NCBI GenBank assembly: GCA_028565635.1
Contig: JAOXYB010035863.1
Span: 1-13,832 of the forward strand
Source of the DNA: Phoronis ovalis
Taxonomy: Eukaryota > Phoronida > Phoronidae
Direction of reading: 5' to 3'
Length of the DNA: 13,832 bases
Position 1 is the first letter of the stretch. Every line of letters begins with the position of its first letter. A model generated the notes under the pieces. That model was not told the DNA's origin. It did no database searches and was given only the letters and a program-made list of their open reading frames with translations. Of the stretch, positions 7,734 through 13,832 are shown one piece after another. Made by a program: the position numbers and the translations under genes.

Positions 7734-10700
7734 CTGCAGCAAAAATAATATGGAACATATAGAACTGGTTGCTGATTTCTTAGATTTATTTAGTTATTTA
7801 ATGTTATTATCTAAGAATGTTAGCTAATCTTGATTTACCTCTGCCAATACGAAACCAAATCTAGCACCCAGTGACCAAAGATTATCAGGATAAGGGTTAT
7901 TCAAGCTGCTGTAAGATACATATACATATCTACTGTCTAAAATCTATCGGATTCAGCATAAGTGAGTTACAGTTATTTACTTTTTAAGAGGGCGGGACGC
8001 GTTTGGGACAAGTCATTCACACTTTATATTTTAATTTGCATTTTGGACAGTTTAATAAAACAATAGACTAATAAAAATATTTTTTGGAAAGGTATTAACT
8101 TTGGATTATGAAAAATCCATTTATTCATCTATCACATGATTATGTAATCAGTAAGGAGGTCATTTGGGTAAAAACTCATGTTTTTATAAAACATAAACTT
8201 CAAATGAATAAAAGTTCATTACTCCTGCAGATACTAAGCTAAAATTAGCTTCCAGGAACTCTAATAATGTGTCTCAGATTTTTGAAATTCTCAGTTCTGA
8301 ATGATGTGCTTCTGGATGTCAGGCAGTTGAACTTTGGAAAGTCATAACTTTTGGATGATACAAAATTTAAAAAATCTAAGAAACCTTTTGGAGATCTCTA
8401 TTTGAAGTTAATATTGACCAAGTTTCAACTTTGTATATACAGTACAGAGGTGTTGGACTTGTATCTTTGTGAAGTTTACATGTTGAAAAATGCGAGTTTT
8501 ACCCGAAATGGCCTCCTTACTAATTACATAATCATGTGACAGCTATTAAGTAAAATAACTTTTCGTAATCCTTAAGTTAATACCTTTTTAAAAATGTATA
8601 CTTTTATTTTTTCATTACACTGTCTAAATTAAATTTTGACTCAACGTATAAAGTATAATAAGTTGTCCTGAACGGTTCCGCCTCTTTAAGACATTAAGAT
8701 AATTCAGTTTAAGGGGAAATTTCTATTGTGCTACAAAATTAAGGAAGCCCTGTGAAAAATGCAAGAAAAGTAACACAACATATAAAAGGGGAATACAAGA
8801 TAATACTAGTGAGAGAATTGGGTAACTAATTTCTCCATGAAACAAAGAGTGAGAAGGAGAGTTAGGACCAAAGTTCCTACCATCTGATTTGCTTTGTCTC
8901 AATGGAGGGTGTCTGGCAGACACCAATTCTTGTGATTGGCTCACATTATCTATGAAACCATCATAATTAAATTAGGCATTTTGAAAACAAAATGTACTTT
9001 TCACCATTGTTTACTTTAAACATTTGGGGTGATGTAGAAGTAGTTCTACAATTTACAAGCATTTTTTAGAAATTTTTAAATCAATCTAAGGTTTGAATGA
9101 ATATCTGAGACGCAAGAAATAAACATTCAAAAATAAAATACAATGATTTGTGTTAGTTTCAACTTTTTTACCAAAAATATTGAACTTATCCTTTATTATC
9201 TGCTGGATAAATTTGTGAAAAAAGGTCTACCAAAATGGAAAATGTTACAGCATCTTTAACAGGCATTCAAATAATTACAGAAATATCCTTGAAATAAATC
9301 TTACTGCTGTCAGTCTGTCGTGGTGTACTTCTGTGATTCCCTTCGGATGGATGTTGCGAGCTAACTCGTGGGGTGGGTTGTGCTGAACGGTGAGAGCGAG
9401 GAGTGGGTTCTAAGAATCCATGACCTCCATCAGTGCCATCAACTAGTAAAGAAAACCATCTGTTTTTTAATTATGTCACTTAATTATTAAAAGCATTACG
9501 CAACTATAAATGTAATAACGGGCAAAAGCATAAGACTGTTAATATTAACGTCACTTCTTTAGCGGATTTATAAACAATTTGTCCGTACACTGCATTTTAC
9601 ACTTTGATTTTCAGAAATCACATGTAATACTAACCTTCCTCCTGTCCTACAATACCAGCCATTACCTCTCGTAATTTCTTCTTTAAATCACGACTTGTCT
9701 TCTTATAATAAAATAAATCTTTTTCTAGTTGCTGACATCTAAAACATACAAGTAGCAATTACATAATTATATAAGAAATAGAATTACAATTTTGTATCTC
9801 CATTGCTATATATGGGCCACATGTATACCATGAAGAAACACTGCTGCTTAGACATTATCTCAAGCAGTCTAGGCATTGCATAGTAGGTAGTTTATGGCTA
9901 CCAACTGTTCTTAGAAATACACAAAATTGACTGAAACTATGAAACAAAATTGTGCAATTTGAATAATTCTTCTTGGAAAGCTTTGCTTTAAGACAAAATC
10001 CAAAGGGAAAACTTATGTCATGGTAGTGTTTGGTTGCCCCATTAAAGCAGAGTCACGTAAACATTTGTCATAGCATTATTTTTAGTATGAACTGCATGGT
10101 GAAGATAACATATGGTTTTTGGAAGAAAAATGTTGTTTAATACTTGAGTAGAACTGTCAGTAGTGCACTTCTTCAGCAATCAAATTTCACAAATAAATAC
10201 ATTCAGCATGTCGCTTATGTGCACATTTTTAAAACAGTAAAATTATTCTTAAATGGATTCATTCTTCTATAATTATAATAGTGGAATAATATTTATTGGT
10301 GCAGATGAAATTGCCACCAATAAATAGTGTCAGTACAGTGACAGCCTTAATATGCAATCATAAACTATTATATCTCACCAGACCTACAATATAACATTAC
10401 TTGCAGGGTACAGGTTACCTCCCAAACAATCAACCTCAATCCCCAAGGAGAGGGAAGATTTACACAGCATTCTGAGAACTTAAATGATAAATTTTACAGC
10501 ATAAAAATTTATCAAAGCTGCAATGAGTTGCATTCTTATAATTCACCTTGCTTCAGCATTAACATCCCCAGAAGCACCATCTGCTGAGAGCTGTCGAACA
10601 AGCAGTTGAATCTTCTGCTCATATTCCTGTTGCTGTTGCGTGAGTCGTCTATCTGTTTCCATGGCAGCGGACTGAAGAGCAGAATCCATTTCACGTAAAA

Positions 10701-13484
10701 GTCGCTCTTGTTCATCTAGCTTCATCTACAAAAGAGAGACATTGGTTTACTCATTTGTTCTTTAGGTACCCAAAATCTGCAGTTGCAGATTAATAGACAG
10801 TTAGAATACTGAAACATTGAAAACTTTCTTAGGTACCCAAAAGTACCATATAAGAAGAACATCACTTATTCTGTGGTTCATACCATTGTGAAATTTAGCA
10901 ATTCATACAGTGAAAGCAGAATTAAGTTCTAAAATCTATAGAGATACCAAATGATTTGAGAGTAGTTAGCAAATCAGTACAAAGTTTCTGAAACTGAACA
11001 TAATGTTACTATGGTTTGCAACGAAGTGCCACCCCTTGGTAAAGTGGTATTACGCTGGGTTTTATGTATTTATGATGTAACAAATAACGATATCACGGTG
11101 CTGCATCTCGTTTCAAAAGGTAGTAAAATCTTCACATACCTCAAGCTCACTGCACTTCAAGTCCTTATGTCTATCTACTTCGCGTAAGTCTATCACTTTT
11201 TCGAAGTACTTATAAAGTAAACCTTTGGTCTCTGTAGCACTGAGATAATTCAGTTTGTGAATCACATCATTTTCACTCTAAATACATAAGAAATTCAATA
11301 CATTTATAACAGGGAATATTGTGTACCTTAAATGAATAATTTGAAACTTATTGGAAATTTTATTACTGAAATGCACTAGTCAGAGATCTGCAACTCTTAA
11401 CCTTCTATCAACATCATAGTTACTGCTATCTTCCTCATCATCATTATGTCCTCTTATTGTAGAGCTGATGAACTGGTTTGCCAAGTAGCATCGTCTAATA
11501 AAAAGTCCATCGGGATTCCACTTTCAATTACACTTTCCATTTTCTTTCAACTATACACTGTACTCTTGTCTTTGATTTGTGATGTAACATTAATATAATG
11601 AGCATACAAAAATGTTTTATAAGAAAAGAAAGAAATGTGTGCCGGTTTGTTACCAGTGTTCCGTGTTCAGATACAGTTAATGCTACATGGTGCAATAGAG
11701 AATGCTGTTAACATGTCTATGACCAGCTTAGATCACCAAGTAATTTATCAGTATAGGGGGCATTGTTCATTCTGATATCAGTGAAATGTGCTTACAGCAT
11801 GAATTACATGTAAACATTTTTGTGCTGGTAGTAATTCTGTATCTGAGGGTATTTTATATACAGTACCTGAGGGAGTCTCTGTGACTGGTTAAGTTCATAT
11901 TTTTGATTTTCTATAGCTTCACTTTTGTAATCTATAGCTGCATCCAGTGCATCTATAGCTTCATTTATTTCTAGTAACCTGTTCATGTAGAAATCATATT
12001 ATTAAGTAGAATGCTGACAATGAAAACAAGTCAACACAACTCTGGATTTGCAACTGTTGAAGCAAAACATTGACAGTTGGATCTAATTTCAGAATATTTT
12101 ACATAAACTTTACATGGAAACTTTCAGCTTCGTTGATGTTACTAAGATAACTGATGTTACTGTATCTATCACACGTACTTGATTATAACAGGATGTGGAT
12201 AAAATATTTATGAATGAAATGCATGTTAAGTGGATTAAAATCACAGTCTGCCTACAACAGGAAGTAACGTTTAAGCTGTTTCACTTATATTTAAAATTTT
12301 ATTTTATTTTACAATAACAAAGATACTTTTGTTCCTCAATAATTACCTTCTTTCCTCTTGAGGTGACAGTAAAGCACCTTCATAAAGTTTAGAGTCCAAA
12401 ATTTCACGTTGTTTTTTCAACCTATCACATCCTTTCTGGAGATTCTTTATATCCTCCTTGAGACGATCTTGATCTTGTTCAGGTGATGCAGACATTTCTT
12501 GGGTTTTCTCAGCCAGTCTTTTCTCTGCACTATCAAGTTTGTGGACAACACTTGCCATGTCCTTGTCACAATTGAGAAAATAAGATAAGCTGACAACAAA
12601 CAGACCTCTTATTTTAAGCTGCAGGAAAGCATTAGCTGCTCAGTAGTGACAAATTTTAATAAATTATTCTGATAGATATTAGAACAGCCCATCACACAGT
12701 AGATAAGGGCAGTAAGTGAGCTCTAGCAACAACTTTATGAAAATTTCTCATTTATTAGAAAAAAGGTAATATTTATATATTAAAAGGAAAGGTACAAATA
12801 AACGTAGAGTGGAATAAACTAACATTTCCAGCCAGTAAAGAAGTCTATATCTATATTATAAATCCCTAAGTTTATGAGCAATTGTTAGCTAAGTAACCAC
12901 TGCATCCCATTATTGTTATTGTCATAAAGTTGATTAGTTAACATGCTGGTCATAACACAAATATCTAGTATTCACCTTTGTCAGAATTTGACTGGAACGT
13001 AGCTTTTTCATTTCTAGTTCACTCTTTTCAGCCATCACTGCCTCTCGCTTGGCTATAATTCCTTCCCTTTTTTTCAACTCCTGTAAGTGTAAATAATTAA
13101 TTAAAATATTGAATATTGTAATAATCTATCATTAAATTAACGAAGCTTATACAGAGTTCAAATGACTCAACATTAGCAAACATTTAAATTCAGTAAGTGT
13201 CTGTACTTCATCTGACCAAAATGCTTATTTTAAATAAAAGACTCGACTGGAGAAATTATGTCCTCGCAAGATTGGACACTTACATTATTAGTGTAACAAT
13301 TAGGCAGAAAAATGTTTGAGCAGACTGATTGATACGCAGTCTTTATGTTTAATAATCTGAAAAAAATTAAAAAGCATGATCTACCTCTTGAAGTTTTTCC
13401 ATTTGTTGCCTTTGCTGTAGAATTTTTTCAATTTCACTATCTAACCATTTCTTTTGTTCATATATTTTACCAAGTTCAGAATCA
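7600..13484 (-). CDS. KIF27: KIF27/KIF7 (Costal-2 family) kinesin, C-terminal half, 9 exons, 5' end outside window
   Basis: Joining 13484-13385, 13080-12976, 12561-12347, 11978-11867, 11277-11140, 10725-10547, 9738-9635, 9442-9305 and 7733-7600 gives 1225 nt: one nucleotide completing a codon, then 407 residues and a stop. All eight internal introns are GT-AG and all phases match. The product is almost entirely charged, Gln/Glu/Lys-rich coiled coil, followed by a Ser/Thr/Pro/Arg-rich tail. Family hallmarks I recognise include a WLDSEIEKILQQR-type stretch, KLRSSQILTKDM, ALLSPQEERRLLEINEAI, DALDAAIDYKSEAI, KLNYLSATETKGLLYKYFEK, YYKKTSRDLKKKLRE and ISRKELRPMSEAE. In vertebrates KIF7 regulates Hedgehog signalling at cilium tips, and KIF27 partners the kinase STK36 in motile cilia. 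Many invertebrates have one ancestral gene. The motor domain (about the first 350 residues in the family) is off the right edge. KIF27 versus KIF7 cannot be settled from this half; the YKKTSRDLKKKL segment looks more like KIF27 to me. Confidence 0.93.
7981..8692. mobile_element. Foldback/MITE-like element with about 220-bp inverted arms, in KIF27 intron
   Basis: The left arm (about 7981-8205) is the imperfect reverse complement of the right arm (about 8468-8692), roughly 70% by eye. Outer ends are AAGAGGGCGGGAC (left) and GTTCCGCCTCTTTAAG (right). The best core, 8132-8159 against 8512-8539, matches at 27 of 28 positions (TCACATGATTATGTAAT, A or G change, then AGTAAGGAGG). The spacer of about 260 bp has no convincing gene. 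The structure fits an old non-autonomous foldback DNA transposon. No clear target-site duplication was found, and the arms have drifted, so it is not recent. Confidence 0.7.
8236..8251. repeat. Small hairpin inside foldback spacer
   Basis: AAGCTAA-AA-TTAGCTT forms a perfect 7-bp stem with a 2-nt loop just inside the left arm of the foldback element. Function unknown; it may be a by-product of AT richness. Confidence 0.35.
8827..8949 (-). CDS. KIF27: Candidate cassette exon J of KIF27/KIF7 (Ser/Pro-rich, 41 codons)
   Basis: Within the 1571-nt H-to-I intron, an open stretch is bounded by acceptor GGTTTCATAG (8950-8959) and donor ATTA|GTTACC (8827/8826). It enters in phase 1 and leaves in phase 1, so 123 nt (41 codons) can be included or skipped without breaking the frame. 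The product reads NNVSQSQELVSARHPPLR, then QSKSDGRNFGPNSPSHSLFH, rich in Ser, Pro, Arg and Gln like its neighbour exon H. Straight after the putative donor the same frame turns hydrophobic and intron-like. The donor (GTTACC) is weak, though exon G also uses a GTTA donor. No family match is recognised for this segment. Confidence 0.55.
9305..9442 (-). CDS. KIF27: KIF27/KIF7 exon H, Thr-Pro-Arg-rich tail
   Basis: Acceptor TTTACTAG at 9443-9450 and donor AGCA|GTAAGA at 9305/9304. The 138-nt exon completes Val318 and encodes residues 319-363 plus one nucleotide of codon 364. The sequence is low-complexity and basic, with three TPR tripeptides (PTPRSHRS, QPTPRVSS, RSTPRQTD) and many Ser/His/Gln. 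It is probably disordered. The TP pairs are possible proline-directed kinase sites. The GTAAGA donor fixes the end in phase 1, which matches both exon I and the candidate cassette exon at 8827-8949. Confidence 0.88.
9635..9738 (-). CDS. KIF27: KIF27/KIF7 exon G, YYKKTSRDLKKKLRE motif
   Basis: Acceptor TGTTTTAG at 9739-9746 and donor GAAG|GTTAGT at 9635/9634. The 104-nt exon completes Arg283 and encodes residues 284-317 plus one nucleotide of Val318. It reads CQQLEKDLFYYKKTSRDLKK and then KLREVMAG. This is the last strongly conserved coiled-coil block of the KIF27/KIF7 family; beyond it the protein becomes disordered. The preceding intron (9739-10546) is 808 nt, and the following one (9443-9634) is the shortest at 192 nt. 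Confidence 0.94.
10291..10325. repeat. Perfect 11-bp-arm hairpin in intron F-G
   Basis: ATTTATTGGTG (10291-10301) and CACCAATAAAT (10315-10325) are exact reverse complements around a 13-nt loop. It lies within the 808-nt intron, away from either splice site. It may be a small MITE remnant or an RNA hairpin in the pre-mRNA. Confidence 0.8.
10547..10725 (-). CDS. KIF27: KIF27/KIF7 exon F, Gln-rich coiled coil
   Basis: Acceptor CTTTTGTAG at 10726-10734 and donor CAAG|GTGAAT at 10547/10546. The 179-nt exon encodes residues 224-282 plus two nucleotides of Arg283. It starts MKLDEQERLLREMDSAL and continues through METDRRLTQQQQEYEQKIQ, matching the LEMDRQLTLQQKEHEQ region of KIF7. The last part (LSADGASGDVNAEA) is a small-residue break in the coiled coil. 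The ATG at 10725 is the first codon of the exon but is internal to the protein. Confidence 0.94.
11140..11277 (-). CDS. KIF27: KIF27/KIF7 exon E, conserved KLNYLSATET/LLYKYFEKV segment
   Basis: Acceptor GTATTTAG at 11278-11285 and donor TTGAG|GTATGTG at 11140/11139. The 138-nt exon is phase 0 at both ends, residues 178-223. It reads SENDVIHKLNYLSATETKG and then LLYKYFEKVIDLREVDRHK, the equivalent of the KIF7 segment with KLSYLSSSET and CKYFDKVVTLRE. It ends CSELE and runs into exon F to give SELEMKLDEQ. An AG|TG alternative acceptor two bases downstream would break the frame. Confidence 0.94.
11867..11978 (-). CDS. KIF27: KIF27/KIF7 exon D, conserved ALDAAI(D/E)YK segment
   Basis: Acceptor CATGAACAG at 11979-11987 and donor CTCAG|GTACTG at 11867/11866. 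The 112-nt exon completes Arg140 and encodes residues 141-177. It contains EINEAIDALDAAIDYKSEAI, the most diagnostic stretch of the KIF7/KIF27 family visible here. The ATG at 11984-11986 lies in the intron before the acceptor and is not used. The next intron is 589 nt (11278-11866), and no further exon is needed between D and E by comparison with the family. Confidence 0.95.
12347..12561 (-). CDS. KIF27: KIF27/KIF7 exon C, coiled coil with LLSPQEER motif
   Basis: Acceptor GTGACAAG at 12562-12569 and donor AAG|GTAATT at 12347/12346. The 215-nt exon encodes residues 69-139 plus two nucleotides of an Arg codon. It begins DMASVVHKLDSAEKRL and ends KLYEGALLSPQEER. A short acidic, Ser/Gln-rich break (SASPEQDQD) interrupts the heptads. 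The ATG at 12558 is an internal Met, not a start: the reading frame enters from exon B in phase. The segment matches the KIF7 stalk around its LLSPEEER sequence. Confidence 0.94.
12976..13080 (-). CDS. KIF27: KIF27/KIF7 exon B, coiled coil
   Basis: Acceptor CTTACAG at 13081-13087 and donor AAAG|GTGAA at 12976/12975. The 105-nt exon is phase 0 at both ends and encodes residues 34-68. It starts ELKKREGIIAKREAVMAEKS and ends KKLRSSQILTK. The repeated KKRE/AKRE pattern and the KLRSSQ motif are typical of the KIF7/KIF27 stalk. It reads directly into exon C, giving the family motif SSQILTKDM. The next intron (12562-12975, 414 nt) holds nothing I recognise. Confidence 0.93.
13385..13484 (-). CDS. 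KIF27: KIF27/KIF7 exon A (first exon in window), coiled coil
   Basis: Acceptor TTTTTTAG at 13485-13492 and donor GAG|GTAG at 13385/13384. The exon is 100 nt: one nucleotide (T) completes a codon begun in an exon outside the window, then 33 codons give residues 1-33 of the visible protein. It opens DSELGKIYEQKKWLD and closes RQQMEKLQE, a stalk coiled coil with Trp in the conserved KWLD position of the KIF7/27 stalk. It ends in phase 0. The following intron (13081-13384) is 304 nt and shows nothing distinctive. Confidence 0.9.
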
Positions 13485-13832
13485 CTAAAAAAGTACATAG
13501 CAAATTACGGTATCATTCAACAACTTGCATAATAATAATAATAATAATATGAAGAATATGACTTTCGACTTTAATGATTGGTATGGTATATGTTAGAACA
13601 TTTTTCAATACTACTGATGTGAATTACAAATCATTCTCTTGCATTACAGCTAAACTGTCACACTAATCACAATCTGAAGAGATAGTAATAAAGATACGAC
13701 TTTCAGAATATCATGGATTACTGGCCCTTGTGTCCATTTAGTATTTAGGCTGAGGCCTAGCCTGTCCACAGGCTGAGGAAGGACCCCTGGAAGGACTAAT
13801 TATATAAGGATTTAATATAGTTGATAGTTGAC
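13485..13832 (-). other. Intron sequence upstream of exon A, running off the window
   Basis: Contains the AAT microsatellite and a GC-richer patch (about 13748-13792) with inverted repeats AGGCT...AGCCT and AGCCTG-TCCA-CAGGCT. No exon fitting the KIF27 stalk is visible, so the next upstream exon lies outside. The GC patch resembles a short dispersed repeat, unidentified. Confidence 0.5.
13529..13549. repeat. (AAT)n microsatellite
   Basis: About six to seven uninterrupted ATA/AAT units in the intron upstream of exon A. Confidence 0.9.

Noticed and set aside
8351-8539. Plus-strand 62-residue frame
   Set aside because: Lies in the spacer and right arm of the foldback element, has no coding character, and is antisense to the intron.
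10543-10725. Stand-alone 60-residue protein
   Set aside because: It is exon F plus two codons of intron; the Met is internal to KIF27.
11804-11986. Stand-alone 60-residue protein
   Set aside because: Its ATG lies in the intron before the exon D acceptor and its end runs into the next intron.
12343-12558. Stand-alone 71-residue protein starting at ATG 12558
   Set aside because: It is exon C read through its donor; the frame enters from exon B and leaves by a GT donor at 12346.

Overview
This is an AT-rich, intron-rich eukaryotic window. All the coding sequence I can support is on the minus strand between 7600 and 13484. GT-AG introns, long gene-free flanks, a foldback element and a Helitron-like repeat point to an animal nuclear genome. 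I infer a marine invertebrate, most likely a lophotrochozoan such as a mollusc. That placement is an impression from gene structure and repeat style, not a proof.

Right half (7600-13832): the 3' half of one gene, a kinesin of the KIF27/KIF7/Costal-2 family (kinesin-4-like, ciliary and Hedgehog-associated). Nine exons join in perfect phase into 407 residues of the C-terminal coiled-coil stalk and tail, ending at a TAG at 7600-7602. The motor domain and 5' exons lie beyond the right edge. A further 123-nt frame-compatible exon at 8827-8949, in the long intron before the last exon, looks like a cassette exon for a Ser/Pro/Arg-rich tail segment. The intron just downstream of it carries a foldback element of about 710 bp with arms of about 220 bp (7981-8692).

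Middle (about 5740-7599): downstream flank and probable 3' UTR. No canonical poly(A) signal is present for more than 1.8 kb after the stop.

Left half (1-5740): gene-poor. It holds a probable non-autonomous Helitron-like element at 1221-2037, filled with GGTCA-type repeats. It also holds a weak candidate minus-strand exon (2528-2822), a perfect 12-bp-arm palindrome (4644-4670), decayed repeat fragments, and otherwise AT-rich sequence in which I recognise nothing. I saw no tRNA, rRNA, CRISPR array or prokaryotic-type operon.
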